A DNA stretch of 64,000 nucleotides from Streptomyces asiaticus (GTDB lineage: Bacteria > Actinomycetota > Actinomycetes > Streptomycetales > Streptomycetaceae), in contig NZ_JAGSHX010000006.1 in the NCBI RefSeq assembly GCF_018138715.1, positions 4,712,001 through 4,776,000 of the forward strand. Reading direction: 5' to 3'. Below, one piece after another: positions 8,091 through 18,453 of the stretch. The translations under genes and the position numbers were made by a program. Within the stretch, counting starts at the first letter, position 1; the number at the start of each line of letters is the position of its first letter. A model generated the notes under the pieces. It was given only the letters and a program-made list of their open reading frames with translations, was not told where the DNA came from and made no database searches.

Positions 8091-10229
8091 TTAGGCCGAG
8101 TCCTCCGGCGCGGCCTCGTACAGCTCGTACCAGATGCATTTGCCGTCGCCGCGCGGATCCACTCCCCAGTTGTCGGCCAGCAGCTCCATCAGCAGCAGCC
8201 CGCGCCCGGAGGAGGCCAGCTCGCCCGGGCGGCGGCGGTGCGGCAGCTCGTCGCTGCTGTCGGCGACGTCCAGCCGCAGCCGCCGGGACCCGTGCCGCCC
8301 GCTGACCTCGGCCACCAGCAGGGCGTCCCCGTCGGTGTGCACCAGCACGTTGGTGACCATCTCGGAGAGCATCAGCACCGCCGACTCCACCTGGTCCGGG
8401 TCCGCCCAGTCGTGCAGCATGTCGCGCAGCTGCTGCCGGGCACCCGCTATCCGCTCCGGCTCGGCCTGCGCGACCGTGACCGCCGTACGCCGCACCGGCG
8501 CCGAACCGGGCCCGACCAGGCACACCTCCGCCTCCCGGCGGATCAGCAGCAGCGCTATGTCGTCCTCGCGCCGGTCCGCGAGCGGACCGGTGGTGTGGTG
8601 GGAGGGCGGCCCGTGCACCGCCTGCACCAGGGAGTCGGCCAGGACCTCGAGGTCGTCCGAGTCGAGCCCGCCGGAGCCGGCGGCCTGGACGACGGGCGGC
8701 TCGAAGACCTTCCGGATCCGGTCCCAGCCGGTCTCCAGGTCGTGCCCGCCGGTCTCGATCAGGCCGTCGGTGCACATCAGCAGCGTCTCGCCGGGCTCCA
8801 GCACCACCCGGGTGGTCGGATAGTCGGTGTCCGGGTCGATGCCCAGCGGCAGCCCGCCCGCCGTGGGCCGGAGCATCATCGTGCCGTCGGCCAGCCGGAC
8901 CGCCGGGTCGGGGTGGCCCGCGCGGGCGATGTCCAGGGTGCCCGCCACCGGGTCCACCTCCATGTAGAGGCAGGTGGCGAACCTCGGGTCGTAGCGGCCG
9001 TCCGGGCCCTCGGGCTCGGCGAGACCGGCCAGGAAGCGGGAGGCGCGGGAGAGCACCGCGTCGGGGTGGTGCCCCTCGGAGGCGTACGCCCGGACCGCGA
9101 TCCTCAGCTGTCCCATGATCCCCGCGGCGCGCACATCGTGGCCCTGCACATCGCCGATCACCAGCGCGGTGCGCCCCGAGGGCAGCCCGATCACGTCGTA
9201 CCAGTCGCCGCCGACCTGGAGTCCGCCGCCGGTCGGCACATAGCGCGCGGCCACCGTCAGCCCCGGGATGTCGGGCTTGCTGGCGGGCAGCATCGAGCGC
9301 TGGAGCCCGTCCGCCAGCTCCCGCTCGGTCTCCTGGATCGCGGTGCGGGACAGCGCCTGGGCCAGCATCCGGGCGATCGTGGTCAGCACCGAGCGCTCAT
9401 CGGGCGAGAACGACACCGGATGGGCGAATCCGGCCATCCACGCGCCGATGGTGCGGCCCGCGACGATCAGCGGCAGAAACGCCCAGGACCGGCGTTTACG
9501 GGGGCGGCCCGGCGACCACGCGGCCGGAAACCGGCCGCGGTACACCTCCGGTGTGGGCAGATAGACCGCCCGGCCGGTGCGCACCACCTCCGCCGCCGGA
9601 TGGTCGGTGCTCAGCGCGATGTCGTGCAGCGGACGGTCGGTGCCCGCCCGCGGCCCGTGGTGGCCGATCACCGAGATCCGCTCGCCCTCGACGCCGAAGA
9701 CCGCGAGCCCGTCCGGGGAGAAGCCCGGCATGGACAGCCCCGCCGCCACCCGCAGCACCTCGGCGGTGGACATCGCCTCCGCCAGCGCCCGCCCCGCGTC
9801 CAGCAGGAACGCCTCACGGTTGCGGCGCCAGTCGCCGGTGATCGGCGGGCCGCCGGCCGAGGTGCCCGGCAGCGGGTCCGGGACCTCCTGGAGGGTGCCG
9901 AGCAGGTAGTAGCCGTCGTCGCTGCCGCCCCGCGCTATCGGCCGGGAGCGGGTGCGCACGGTCCGCAGTACGGTGCCCTTCTCGTCCACGATGCGCAGCC
10001 GGGCCTCGGCCAGGGTGCCCTCGGCCACCGCGAGCTGGACTATCGCCTTGACCTCCAGCCAGTCCGCGGGGTGGAAGCAGGCGCGGGCGGCGGCCTCGGG
10101 GAGGGTGACGGCCTCGGCGGGAAGGCCCACCAGCCGGGCGGCCTCCGCGTCATAGGTGACGGCGCCCGAGACACTGTCCCAGCGCCATAGGCCGGTCGCT
10201 ATGGCGGCCAGCAGGTCCTCGGTGCGCAT
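8091..10229 (-). CDS. PAS-GAF-SpoIIE phosphatase with C-terminal HATPase
   Basis: Encodes 712 cytoplasmic residues with no membrane segment. Order: PAS-like sensor (about 5-115), GAF domain (about 140-290), SpoIIE/PP2C-type serine phosphatase (about 310-530, with VGGDWYDVI and VIGDVQGHD supplying metal-binding Asp residues) and a C-terminal anti-sigma-type ATPase domain (about 580-705, with the N-box SEMVTNVLVHT). This architecture is common in Streptomyces and implies control of partner-switching sigma regulation by dephosphorylating an anti-anti-sigma factor. No such partner is adjacent. An AAGG ribosome site precedes the ATG at 10229. Divergent from aspS. Confidence 0.9.
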   Translation of the reverse strand: MRTEDLLAAIATGLWRWDSVSGAVTYDAEAARLVGLPAEAVTLPEAAARACFHPADWLEVKAIVQLAVAEGTLAEARLRIVDEKGTVLRTVRTRSRPIARGGSDDGYYLLGTLQEVPDPLPGTSAGGPPITGDWRRNREAFLLDAGRALAEAMSTAEVLRVAAGLSMPGFSPDGLAVFGVEGERISVIGHHGPRAGTDRPLHDIALSTDHPAAEVVRTGRAVYLPTPEVYRGRFPAAWSPGRPRKRRSWAFLPLIVAGRTIGAWMAGFAHPVSFSPDERSVLTTIARMLAQALSRTAIQETERELADGLQRSMLPASKPDIPGLTVAARYVPTGGGLQVGGDWYDVIGLPSGRTALVIGDVQGHDVRAAGIMGQLRIAVRAYASEGHHPDAVLSRASRFLAGLAEPEGPDGRYDPRFATCLYMEVDPVAGTLDIARAGHPDPAVRLADGTMMLRPTAGGLPLGIDPDTDYPTTRVVLEPGETLLMCTDGLIETGGHDLETGWDRIRKVFEPPVVQAAGSGGLDSDDLEVLADSLVQAVHGPPSHHTTGPLADRREDDIALLLIRREAEVCLVGPGSAPVRRTAVTVAQAEPERIAGARQQLRDMLHDWADPDQVESAVLMLSEMVTNVLVHTDGDALLVAEVSGRHGSRRLRLDVADSSDELPHRRRPGELASSGRGLLLMELLADNWGVDPRGDGKCIWYELYEAAPEDSA

Positions 10230-10348
10230 TGCACTACCTTATGGGGATTTGCCAACCGCTTACCAGTGAGGGTCGTGGCGCCGGTAGGCTTGGCCGGAAG
10301 CTTCCCGAGGGTACGTACGCCTCCCGATCGACACGACTTGGATGAATG

Positions 10349-12166
10349 ATGCATCGGTACCGGTCCCACACGTGTGGTCAGCTCCGCGCCGCTGACGTCG
10401 GCACCGACGTCCGGCTCTCCGGATGGCTCCACAATCGACGGAACCTGGGCGGCATCCTCTTCATCGATCTCCGCGACCACTATGGCCTGGTTCAGCTGGT
10501 GGTGCGACCCGACACCCCCGCCAACGAGGCCCTGAGCTCCATCAGCAAGGAGACCGTCGTCCGGGTGGACGGCCGGGTCATCGAGCGCGGCGCGGACAAC
10601 GTCAACCCCGAGCTGCCGACCGGCGAGATCGAGGTCGAGGTCTCGGACGTCGAGGTGCTCGGCGCCGCCGACCCGCTGCCCTTCACCGTCTTCCCCGAGG
10701 ACGGGGTCGGCGAGGAGCGGCGGCTGGAGTACCGCTTCCTGGACCTCCGCCGCGAGCGCATGCACCGCAACATCATGCTGCGCTCCGCCGTCATCTCCGC
10801 CATCCGGCAGAAGATGACCGCGCAGGGCTTCAACGAGCTGGCGACCCCGATCCTGTCCGCGACCTCCCCCGAGGGCGCCCGGGACTTCCTGGTCCCCTCC
10901 CGGCTGCACGCGGGCAAGTTCTACGCGCTGCCGCAGGCCCCGCAGCAGTTCAAGCAGCTGCTGATGATCGCGGGCTTCGACCGCTACTTCCAGATCGCGC
11001 CCTGCTTCCGCGACGAGGACGCCCGCGCCGACCGCTCGCCGGGCGAGTTCTACCAGCTCGACGTCGAGATGAGCTTCGTCGAGCAGGAGGACGTCTTCGG
11101 CGTCATCGAGAAGGTCATGACCGAGCTCTTCGAGGAGTTCGGCGGCGGCCGCCATGTGACCTCGCCGTTCCTGCGGATCCCGTTCCGCGAGGCCATGCTC
11201 AAGTACGGCTCGGACAAGCCGGATCTGCGGGCCCGGCTGGAGCTGCGGGACGTCAGCCACATCTTCGAGGGCTCCGGCTTCAAGGCGTTCGCGGACAAGC
11301 ATGTGCGCGCGCTGGCCGTGCCAGACACCGCCGAGCAGCCCCGGAAGTTCTTCGACCAGCTCGGTGAGTTCGCCGTCGAGCAGGGCGCCAAGGGGCTGGC
11401 CTGGGTCCGGATCGGCGAGGACTCCAAGCTGACCGGCCCGATCGCGAAGTTCCTCACCGACGAGGACGTCGAGAAGCTGATCGCCGAGGTCGAGGGCAAG
11501 CCCGGCACGTCGATCTTCTTCGGCGCGGGCGACTTCGACGAGGTCTCCAAGATCATGGGCGCGGTGCGGGTCGAGGCCGCCAAGCGGGCCGGCCACTTCG
11601 AGGAGAACGTCTTCCGCTTCTGCTGGATCGTGGACTTCCCGATGTTCGAGCGGAACGAGGACACCGGGCAGATCGAGTTCTCCCACAACCCCTTCTCCAT
11701 GCCGCAGGGCGGCCTGGAGGCGCTGGAGACCAAGGACCCGCTGGACATCCTCGCGTGGCAGTACGACATCGTCTGCAACGGCGTGGAGCTGTCCTCCGGC
11801 GCCATCCGGAACCACGAGCCGGACGTCATGTACAAGGCGTTCGAGATCGCGGGCTACTCCCGGGACGAGGTCGAGCGTGAGTTCGGCGGCATGCTGCGCG
11901 CGTTCCACTTCGGCGCCCCGCCGCACGGCGGTATCGCCCCCGGCGTGGACCGCATCGTGATGCTGCTGGCCGATGAGCCCAACATCCGCGAGACCATCGC
12001 CTTCCCGCTCAACGGCAACGCGCAGGACCTGCTGATGGGCGCGCCCAGCGAGGTGGACGACGCCCGGCTGCGCGAGCTGCACCTGTCGCTGCGCAAGCCG
12101 CCGCAGGTCAAGCAGGCCGAGAAGGCTGAGAAGACGGGCGAGAAGGCCGAGAAGCCCGCCGAGTAG
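10349..12166 (+). CDS. aspS: Aspartyl-tRNA synthetase
   Basis: Encodes 605 residues (606 if the ATG at 10346 is used; family members normally begin [10 protein letters not shown]). Bacterial-type class II enzyme: N-terminal OB-fold anticodon domain (about 1-105), catalytic core with motif 2 around [10 protein letters not shown] and motif 3 GVDRIVMLL, and the GAD insertion between them. It charges tRNA-Asp in the cytosol; many actinobacterial versions also mischarge tRNA-Asn for later amidation, which cannot be decided here. The last ~20 residues are a Lys/Glu/Ala-rich tail ([11 protein letters not shown]). Divergent from the phosphatase gene and followed by a strong terminator. Confidence 0.97.
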   Translation: MHRYRSHTCGQLRAADVGTDVRLSGWLHNRRNLGGILFIDLRDHYGLVQLVVRPDTPANEALSSISKETVVRVDGRVIERGADNVNPELPTGEIEVEVSDVEVLGAADPLPFTVFPEDGVGEERRLEYRFLDLRRERMHRNIMLRSAVISAIRQKMTAQGFNELATPILSATSPEGARDFLVPSRLHAGKFYALPQAPQQFKQLLMIAGFDRYFQIAPCFRDEDARADRSPGEFYQLDVEMSFVEQEDVFGVIEKVMTELFEEFGGGRHVTSPFLRIPFREAMLKYGSDKPDLRARLELRDVSHIFEGSGFKAFADKHVRALAVPDTAEQPRKFFDQLGEFAVEQGAKGLAWVRIGEDSKLTGPIAKFLTDEDVEKLIAEVEGKPGTSIFFGAGDFDEVSKIMGAVRVEAAKRAGHFEENVFRFCWIVDFPMFERNEDTGQIEFSHNPFSMPQGGLEALETKDPLDILAWQYDIVCNGVELSSGAIRNHEPDVMYKAFEIAGYSRDEVEREFGGMLRAFHFGAPPHGGIAPGVDRIVMLLADEPNIRETIAFPLNGNAQDLLMGAPSEVDDARLRELHLSLRKPPQVKQAEKAEKTGEKAEKPAE

Positions 12167-12186
12167 GCGGGGGCCGGATGAGACCC

Positions 12187-12226
12187 ACGGGGCGGGGGCG
12201 TGCCGAACGGCGCGCCCCCGCCCCGT
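12187..12226 (+). terminator. Terminator after aspS
   Basis: Perfect 14-bp GC-rich inverted repeat (12187-12200 / 12213-12226) with a 12-nt loop, 20 bp after the aspS stop. No U-run, as is usual for streptomycete terminators. Confidence 0.75.
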
Positions 12227-12337
12227 TCGTGTTGCCCCCGCCCTTCGCATGTGGGATGGCCGAATGCCGCTCTTCGCACAGCCATTCACAGCCCGCACCC
12301 ATGGGGCTGCCAGGTTGCCTCCCTACTGTCCCGGCCC

Positions 12338-13276
12338 ATGACCGAACAGCAGAGCAGCAACGGCCTCGAGCCGCGGCCCCAGCGGGACATGACGAGGCGA
12401 CGGGTCGTGGTGGCGGGCGGCGCGGCGGTCGCGGCGGCGGGCCTGGGAGCGGCCGTCGCCACCACCGCGTCCGCGGGCGAGACCTCCGCGTCCGCCTCCT
12501 CCGCCACCCCCTCGGCCTCCGCGTCTTCCGCGTCCTCCCCGTCCGGCGAGGTCTGCTACCGGCTCACCTCGGAGACCACCGAGGGGCCGTACTACATCGA
12601 CGCCGACAAGATCAGAAAGGACATCACCGAGGGCAAGGAGGGCATTCCCATGACCCTCCGCCTCAAAGTGATCGACTCCGACCGCTGCGAACCCGTGGCG
12701 AAGGCCGCCGTCGACATCTGGCACTGCGACGCGCTGGGGCTCTACTCGGGCTACGAGAGCTCCAGCAGCGGTGGCGGCGGCACCCCGCCCACCGGCACCC
12801 CGCCCACCGACGCCCCGACGGGCGCGCCGACCGGTGCCCCGCCCGGTGGCGGCCACCAGGAGCCGACCGACGACAAGCGGTATCTGCGCGGCACCCAGCT
12901 GACCGACCGGCACGGCTTCGTCGAGTTCACCACGGTCTTCCCCGGCTGGTACCGGGGCCGCTGTGTGCACATCCACACCAAGGTGCACACCGGCGGCAAG
13001 CTCACGGACGACGGCTACGAGGGCGGCCACACCTGCCACACCGGTCAGCTCTTCTTCGCCGAGGAGGCGGTGCTCGACTCGGCGAAGGTGGCCCCGTACA
13101 ACACCAGCACCACCGAGCGCACCACCCTCGACGAGGACGGGATCTATCCCGGCAACGGTGCGCAGGGCGGGCTGCTGAAGGTGAAGTACCGCAAGGGAAA
13201 GATCGAGAAGGGCGTCGTCGGCAGCCTCACCCTGGGAGTCGACCCCGACGCGACCCACGACGGCACGGACCTCTGA
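12338..13276 (+). CDS. Exported intradiol ring-cleavage dioxygenase-like protein
   Basis: Encodes 312 residues. The N-terminus carries a Tat-like export signal (TRRRVVVAGG followed by an alanine-rich hydrophobic stretch to about residue 48). The mature part matches the intradiol dioxygenase fold: EGPYYIDADKIRKD, then VDIWHCDALGLYSGY and PGWYRGRCVHIH. The two Tyr (GLYSGY, GWY) and two His (HIH) correspond to the non-heme Fe(III) ligands. A Gly/Pro/Thr-rich insertion separates the two halves. Exported members act on catechol-like aromatics outside the cytosol; the substrate here is unknown. The ATG at 12338 is chosen because it begins a complete export signal; there is no strong ribosome site and ATG 12389 is an alternative. 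Confidence 0.82.
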   Translation: MTEQQSSNGLEPRPQRDMTRRRVVVAGGAAVAAAGLGAAVATTASAGETSASASSATPSASASSASSPSGEVCYRLTSETTEGPYYIDADKIRKDITEGKEGIPMTLRLKVIDSDRCEPVAKAAVDIWHCDALGLYSGYESSSSGGGGTPPTGTPPTDAPTGAPTGAPPGGGHQEPTDDKRYLRGTQLTDRHGFVEFTTVFPGWYRGRCVHIHTKVHTGGKLTDDGYEGGHTCHTGQLFFAEEAVLDSAKVAPYNTSTTERTTLDEDGIYPGNGAQGGLLKVKYRKGKIEKGVVGSLTLGVDPDATHDGTDL

Positions 13277-13338
13277 CGCCCTGGGGCCGTCTGAAGCCCT
13301 GGGGCACTGAGCCCTGGGGGCTGTCTGAAGCCCTGGAG

Positions 13339-13740
13339 TCACAGCCTCCGGTCCACGCCGCACGGTGTGCCCCGGTCCGCGCGGGCGGCCCGGTGCACGG
13401 CGCGCAGCAGCCGCTTCGGCGTGGTCCGGTGCTGCCATAAGACGGCCTGGACGCCGTACTCCATCACCGCCATCAACTCCGTCTCCCGGAGCTCGCCCGC
13501 GATCAGCACCACCCGCTGCCGACCGCCCCGCACGAGTCGGCGCAGCTCCGCCCCGGCGCGGTCGTCGAGGCGCTCGGCGAGCATGATGGCGACGGCGCCG
13601 CGGGGCTCGTCGCCGAACGGGCAGGGCCGGTCGACCAGCTCGACGCTGGGCTGATGCTGTAGATGACGCACGACCCCGGCCCGGCTGAGCGGGTCGGGGC
13701 CGTGGACCGTGACCGTCACCGTGACACGCGCGTCCGGCAC
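13339..13740 (-). CDS. Short receiver-like protein without output domain
   Basis: Encodes 133 residues from a GTG at 13740 with GAGGAA 6 bp upstream; an ATG at 13776 would add 12 residues. The sequence resembles a NarL-type receiver: an opening VTVTVHGPDPLSRAGVVRHL, a middle VAIMLAERLDD in place of the usual phospho-acceptor strand, and an end PKRLLRAVHRAAR. The conserved acidic pocket and phosphorylatable Asp look degenerate and there is no LuxR-type DNA-binding domain, so it is either a pseudo-receiver protein or the remnant of a longer regulator. Orphan; no kinase nearby. Confidence 0.6.
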   Translation of the reverse strand: MPDARVTVTVTVHGPDPLSRAGVVRHLQHQPSVELVDRPCPFGDEPRGAVAIMLAERLDDRAGAELRRLVRGGRQRVVLIAGELRETELMAVMEYGVQAVLWQHRTTPKRLLRAVHRAARADRGTPCGVDRRL

Positions 13741-13943
13741 TGTGTTCCTCGATTTCCCGGTGGCTATGGACTCCACAGGGTCATCGAGGGGGCTAAACGA
13801 ACGGTTGCCGCGCGATCAACACGTGCGTGAGGGGGCGCATGAGGGGCCCGCGCGGCGCCGTTCGCGGCTGCGCCGGGGATCGTTCCCCTCCCCGCCCCTT
13901 CCCGAAACGGGGGCCCCGCCCCAGACCCCGGCGGCGGAGCCCT

Positions 13944-13968
13944 TGCCACGCGGCTCCGCCGCGTGGCA
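13944..13968 (-). terminator. Terminator after metG
   Basis: Perfect 10-bp inverted repeat TGCCACGCGG / CCGCGTGGCA with a 5-nt loop, 36 bp downstream of the metG stop. A competing outer pairing (GGCGGAGCC with GGCTCCGCC) surrounds it. Confidence 0.65.
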
Positions 13969-14003
13969 CGCCGCAGGCGTACGCGTACCGCCGGACACCC
14001 TGG

Positions 14004-15737
14004 CTAGGCGGCGCCGTTCCCGTTCTGCTCATCGCCGCCGAAGCGCTGCCGGAAGGCGTCCAGGTCCTCCTCGGTGATCTTCGCGAAGAGCACCGGGGGA
14101 ACCGTGAAGGCCGTGCCCGCCGGGACCGACGCCAGCGCCTTCGCCTCCTCCTGGCCGACCCAGACCGCGGTGTCCTCGCCCAGCGCGAACGCCGACCGCA
14201 TGGCCCGCGCCGAGGCCGGGATGAACGGCTCGGAGACGATCGCGTAGAGGTGGATGAGGTTCATCGCCGTACGGAGGGTGAGGGCCGCGGCCTCCTGGTC
14301 GGTCTTGATCTCCAGCCAGGGGGCCTTCTCCTCCAGGTAGGAGTTGCCCGCGCTCCACAGGGCCCGCAGCGCCGCCGCGGCCTTGCGGAACTGGAGCGCG
14401 TCCATGTGCTCCTCGTACTCCGCCAGCAGCCGCGCGATCTCCTCGCCCAGGCGCTCCTCCGCCTCCCCGGCGGTCTTCCCGGCCGGGACCTCGTCGCCGA
14501 ACCGCTTGCGCGAGAAGGACAGCACGCGGTTGACGAAGTTGCCGAGGGTGTCGGCCAGGTCCTTGTTGACCGTGGCGGTGAAGTGCTCCCAGGTGAAGGA
14601 GGTGTCGTCGGACTCCGGGGCGTTCGCCATCAGGAAGTAGCGCCAGTAGTCGGCGGGCAGCACCTCGAGCGCGGCGTCGGTGAACACCCCGCGCTTGGCG
14701 GAGGTGGAGAACTTCCCGCCGTAGTACGTCAGCCAGTTGAACGCCTTGACGTAGTCGACCTTCTTCCAGACGTCCCGGGTGCCCAGGAGGGTGGCCGGGA
14801 ACATCACCGTGTGGAACGGGACGTTGTCCTTGGCCATGAACTCCGTGTAGCGGACCGTCTGGTCCACGTCGTACCACCACGACTTCCAGTCGCGGTTCGC
14901 CGGGTCCTGGTCCGCCCACTCCTTCGTGGCTCCGATGTACTCGATCGGGGCGTCGAACCAGACGTAGAAGACCTTGCCCTCGGCCGCCAGCTCCGGCCAG
15001 GTGTCGGCCGGCACCGGCACGCCCCAGTCCAGGTCACGGGTGATCGCCCGGTCCTGGAGCCCCTCGTTCAGCCACTTGCGGGCGATCGAGGAGGCCAGCG
15101 TCGGCCAGTCCTTGCCGTGCTCGTCGACCCAGGCGGCGACCTCGTCCGCCAGCTTGGACTGGAGGAGGAAGAGGTGCTTGGTCTCCCGGACCTCCAGATC
15201 GCTGCTGCCGCTGATCGCGGAGCGGGCGTCGATCAGATCGGTCGGGTCGAGCACGCGGGTGCAGTTCTCGCACTGGTCGCCGCGGGCCCGGTCGTAGCCG
15301 CAGTGCGGGCAGGTGCCCTCGATGTAGCGGTCGGGGAGGAAGCGGCCGTCGGCGTTGGAGTACACCTGGCGGATCGAGCGCTCCTCGATGAAGCCGTTCG
15401 CCTTGAGCTCACGCGCGATCGTCTGGGTGATCTGCACGTTCTGCGCGGAGGAGCTGCGGCCGAAGTAGTCGAAGGCCAGCCCGAAGCCGTCGTAGATCGC
15501 CTTCTGCGCGTCGTGCTGCTGGGCGCAGAACTCGTCGACCGGCAGCCCGGCCTCCTTGGCGGCCAGCTCGGCGGGGGTGCCGTGCTCATCGGTGGCGCAG
15601 ATGTAGAGGACGTCATGGCCGCGCTGGCGCATATAGCGGGAGTAGACGTCGGCCGGGAGCATGGACCCCACCATGTTGCCCAGGTGCTTGATCCCGTTGA
15701 TGTAGGGAAGGGCGCTGGTGATGAGGTGTCGAGCCAT
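14004..15737 (-). CDS. metG: Methionyl-tRNA synthetase
   Basis: Encodes 577 residues. Start at 15737 gives the normal N-terminus [20 protein letters not shown] with the HIGH-equivalent KHLGN; an upstream in-frame ATG (15794) would add a non-homologous 19 residues. A zinc knuckle, CPHCGY and CENC, lies near residues 145-165. The KMSKS signature is replaced by KFSTS near residue 340, as in one subgroup of bacterial MetRS. The C-terminal helical anticodon domain is present; the dimerising EMAP-like extension is absent. Charges tRNA-Met in the cytosol. Close to aspS, an arrangement I associate with Streptomyces chromosomes. Confidence 0.96.
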   Translation of the reverse strand: MARHLITSALPYINGIKHLGNMVGSMLPADVYSRYMRQRGHDVLYICATDEHGTPAELAAKEAGLPVDEFCAQQHDAQKAIYDGFGLAFDYFGRSSSAQNVQITQTIARELKANGFIEERSIRQVYSNADGRFLPDRYIEGTCPHCGYDRARGDQCENCTRVLDPTDLIDARSAISGSSDLEVRETKHLFLLQSKLADEVAAWVDEHGKDWPTLASSIARKWLNEGLQDRAITRDLDWGVPVPADTWPELAAEGKVFYVWFDAPIEYIGATKEWADQDPANRDWKSWWYDVDQTVRYTEFMAKDNVPFHTVMFPATLLGTRDVWKKVDYVKAFNWLTYYGGKFSTSAKRGVFTDAALEVLPADYWRYFLMANAPESDDTSFTWEHFTATVNKDLADTLGNFVNRVLSFSRKRFGDEVPAGKTAGEAEERLGEEIARLLAEYEEHMDALQFRKAAAALRALWSAGNSYLEEKAPWLEIKTDQEAAALTLRTAMNLIHLYAIVSEPFIPASARAMRSAFALGEDTAVWVGQEEAKALASVPAGTAFTVPPVLFAKITEEDLDAFRQRFGGDEQNGNGAA

Positions 15738-15896
15738 TGCAGGCTGCTCCCGAGTCGATACGGTAAGTGACTTTTCGCTCTGTTGAGCCGCCAATATCGT
15801 ATCGGAGCGACGGGGGCCACCCGCGCGGCGTTTTTCTCCGCGGCGGATGGCCCCCGGGGTGGCGCCGGTGCGGCGCCCGGTCGGTGGGGTCGCTCG

Positions 15897-18182
15897 TCAG
15901 CCCTGCTCGCGGGCGGCCAGCCAGCCCGGGAACTTCTTGAGCAGCTCCCGGTACAGCTCGGCGTCGGCGACCGTACGGGGGTCGAGCCCGGCGTGGAAGA
16001 AGCCGGTGTTGTCGACCGCCCGCTTCTCGGGGACGGCGAGGGCGGGCGCGGTGTCCAGCTTCCGCAGGAAGTCGAACCCCTTCGCCTCCGGGTCCCCGAA
16101 CGCCAGGAACTGCCAGAACAGCGGCAGCCCCGCCGCCTCGCACAGCGCCTTCTCGGCGGCGGTCTTGGTGGTCGGCGCGCCGTCCGTCTGGAAGATCACG
16201 AACGCGGGGTCGGTGGTGCCGGACGCCTTGTAGTGCTCGATGACGGCGTTGACGGCGGTGTGGTAGTTCGTCCGCCCCATGTGCCCGAGCGAGCCGTGCA
16301 GCTCCTCGATCCGGCCGGTGTGCCGGTCCAGCTCGAGGTCGGCGGTGCCGTCGATGTCGGTGGAGAAGAACACGACGGGCACGGTGCCGCTGGTGTCGAG
16401 CTGCGCGGACAGGGCGAGCGCCTGCTCGGCGAGATGCGACACGGTGCCGTCCTTGAAGTACCCCCGCATCGACCCGGACCGGTCCAGCACGAGGTAGACG
16501 ACGGCCCGCTGCCCGCCCAGCCCACTCTCCTGAACGGCCTCCCCGGCCGCGCCGTACGCCCCGACGAGCGCAGGCGCCCGCGACGTGAGGTCGGCGAGTG
16601 GGATGGCGGCCGCGGGTGCGTCGGCCTTGCCCGCGGTGGCGGGTGCGTCGGCCGCGGCCGCGGTGGTGGAGGCGTCGGTCTTGGCCTCGGCGGCGGCTGC
16701 GTTGGCCTTGGCCGCGGTGGCGGGTGCGTCGGTCTTGGCCGCGGCGGTTGCGGCCGCTACGGGCGCGGGGGCGGCTGCGGCCGCCACGGGCTCGGCTGCG
16801 GACTCGGACTCGGGCTCAGGGTCGGGCTCGGTCGTGGGCTCGGCGTCGGCCTTGGGCTCAGGGGCGCTGGCGCCCGTGGGCGCGACCTCCGCCTCGGGCT
16901 CGGCGTCGGCTTCGGGCGTGGGACCCTCGGGCTCGGGCTCAGGGTCGGCCTCGGGCTCGCTCGCGGCTGCGGGTTCGGTCTCCGCCTCGGCCGGTTCGTC
17001 GGCTGTGGGGGTGGCGTCGTCGCCAGCCTCGGCCTTCGCCTCGACGTCGGCCTTCGGTGCGGCGTCAGCGTCGCTCGCGGCTGGCGGCTCGGTCTCCGCC
17101 TTCGCGGGCTCGTCGGCTGTGGGGACGGCGCCGTCGCCAGCCTCTGTCTTCGCCTCGGCGTCGGCCTTCCGCTCGGCGTCGGCGCTCGCCTCCGCCACCG
17201 GAGTGGCCGCGGCGTCGGCGTCGGCCTTGGCCTCGGCGTCAGCCTCTGTGGCTGCCTCAGCCTTGGGCTCGGCGGTTTCCGCTGTCGCCTCAGCTTCGGG
17301 CTCGGCCTTGGCCGTGGACTCGGGCGCCGCAGCGGGCTCCGGCGCGGGGTCCTCCGCAGCCTCGGCCTGGGACGCGGTGTCGGCCTCCGCCACTGGCGCC
17401 GCGGCCTCGGGGGCACTCGTGGCCGCGGGTTCGGCCTCCCCCTTGGCGTCGGCCTTCCGCTCGTCGTCAGCCGCTGCCGCCGCCTCGGCGGACTTGGACT
17501 CGGCGTCGGCACTCGCCTCTGCCGCCTCTGCCGCCTCGGCCTCAGCGGGCTTGTCGTCCGTCTTGGCCGCGGAGGTGGACTCGTCGTCAGCCTCGCCAGT
17601 CGTCGCCTCTGTCGTCGCCTCAGGCGTGGTGGGGGACTCCGCCTCGGCCTTGGTGGCCTCTGCCTTGTCCTCGGCCTGGGCCGCGGGTTCGGGCGTCGGC
17701 TCCGGTTCGACACCGGCGGTGGGGGCCGTGGCGTCGTCATCGGCCGTGGGCTGGGCGTCAGTGTCCTCCTGCGCGGGGGACTTCAGGATCTCGTCGAGGG
17801 ACTTCAGCGGCGCGGACAGGGCCGGGTCGTGCCCGGATTCGTCGTCCCCGGATTCCCCGGATTCCCCGGATTCCCCGGAGTCCCGGGAGTCCCCGGAGTC
17901 CGGGACCGGGGCCTGGGCCGCGATCGCCGCGTCCGCGTCCGTGTCCGCGTCCACGGTCGGCCCGGCCTCCCGCTCAGCCTTCGGCTCAGACGCAGGCTCC
18001 GGCGCGGGCTCGCGCTTGGCGTCCGACTCGGGCTTCTCCTCAGCCTTCTGGTCCACCGTCGGCTCTGCCGACTCTGGCTGGGGGTCCGGGACAACCGCCG
18101 CCTCCGGCGCAGCAGAAGAATCGTCCACCCCCGTGGTTCGGGAGCGGCCGAAAACTTTGCGCAGTAGGTCCCGTATGCCCAT
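15897..18182 (-). CDS. VWA-domain protein with long Ala/Glu-rich region
   Basis: Encodes 761 residues. A short conserved N-terminus ([14 protein letters not shown]) is followed by about 500 residues of low-complexity Ala/Glu/Asp/Pro/Lys sequence (roughly 20-530) and a C-terminal von Willebrand A domain (about 555-755) with an intact MIDAS, DRSGSM near residue 566, plus the later Thr and Asp (TDGAPTTK). The VWA domain resembles those in tellurium-resistance-type (TerY-like) proteins. No ter genes are adjacent. No signal peptide or membrane segment is seen, so it is presumably cytosolic. The disordered region probably varies in length between strains. Start at 18182 begins the conserved N-terminal block. 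Confidence 0.85.
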   Translation of the reverse strand: MGIRDLLRKVFGRSRTTGVDDSSAAPEAAVVPDPQPESAEPTVDQKAEEKPESDAKREPAPEPASEPKAEREAGPTVDADTDADAAIAAQAPVPDSGDSRDSGESGESGESGDDESGHDPALSAPLKSLDEILKSPAQEDTDAQPTADDDATAPTAGVEPEPTPEPAAQAEDKAEATKAEAESPTTPEATTEATTGEADDESTSAAKTDDKPAEAEAAEAAEASADAESKSAEAAAAADDERKADAKGEAEPAATSAPEAAAPVAEADTASQAEAAEDPAPEPAAAPESTAKAEPEAEATAETAEPKAEAATEADAEAKADADAAATPVAEASADAERKADAEAKTEAGDGAVPTADEPAKAETEPPAASDADAAPKADVEAKAEAGDDATPTADEPAEAETEPAAASEPEADPEPEPEGPTPEADAEPEAEVAPTGASAPEPKADAEPTTEPDPEPESESAAEPVAAAAAPAPVAAATAAAKTDAPATAAKANAAAAEAKTDASTTAAAADAPATAGKADAPAAAIPLADLTSRAPALVGAYGAAGEAVQESGLGGQRAVVYLVLDRSGSMRGYFKDGTVSHLAEQALALSAQLDTSGTVPVVFFSTDIDGTADLELDRHTGRIEELHGSLGHMGRTNYHTAVNAVIEHYKASGTTDPAFVIFQTDGAPTTKTAAEKALCEAAGLPLFWQFLAFGDPEAKGFDFLRKLDTAPALAVPEKRAVDNTGFFHAGLDPRTVADAELYRELLKKFPGWLAAREQG

Positions 18183-18292
18183 GGGAGATACCTCTCACGT
18201 GTCGAGTGCGGTGCATGGCGGTGCATGTCCGTGGTGCCGAAAGGCTAGCGGGCCGTTCGGCGGCCCTCTTCCGCCGATTCCGCTCGCGCTTC

Positions 18293-18314
18293 GTTCACCT
18301 CTGGTTCAGGCGTT
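18293..18314 (+). promoter_or_regulatory. PHO-box-like direct repeat upstream of phoX
   Basis: Two adjacent 11-bp units, GTTCACCTCTG (18293-18303) and GTTCAGGCGTT (18304-18314), match the streptomycete PhoP-binding pattern of 11-bp repeats beginning GTTCA(C/T). It lies 139 bp before the phoX start, the expected position for activation under phosphate limitation. The whole 18183-18453 interval is the divergent promoter region of the VWA and phoX genes. Confidence 0.6.
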
Positions 18315-18453
18315 CGTCGCCACCATGCGGTTCTACGCCCATAGCTTCGCCGCCAAAGGATCCCGACGTCATGTCGGCCCGGACCGCGTCGGCGTACTGC
18401 CCATGCGGGGCCCGGCGAAGCCCATACGTGAACACCCTTACGGAGGGGAAGAC

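Noticed and set aside
10199..12298. 699-codon open frame on the minus strand
   Set aside because: It is antisense to aspS over its whole length; high GC makes the opposite frames open. No domain or ribosome site.
13827..15770. Long plus-strand open frame
   Set aside because: Antisense to metG, with no recognisable protein features.
15783..18167. 794-codon and other long plus-strand frames
   Set aside because: Mirror of the low-complexity VWA gene; Gly/Arg/Leu- or Ser/Ala-rich translation with no domains. The minus frame has an intact VWA domain.
16585..18453. Upstream extension of phoX
   Set aside because: Antisense to the VWA gene; a GTG at 18454 with GGAGGGG gives a normal Tat-signalled PhoX.
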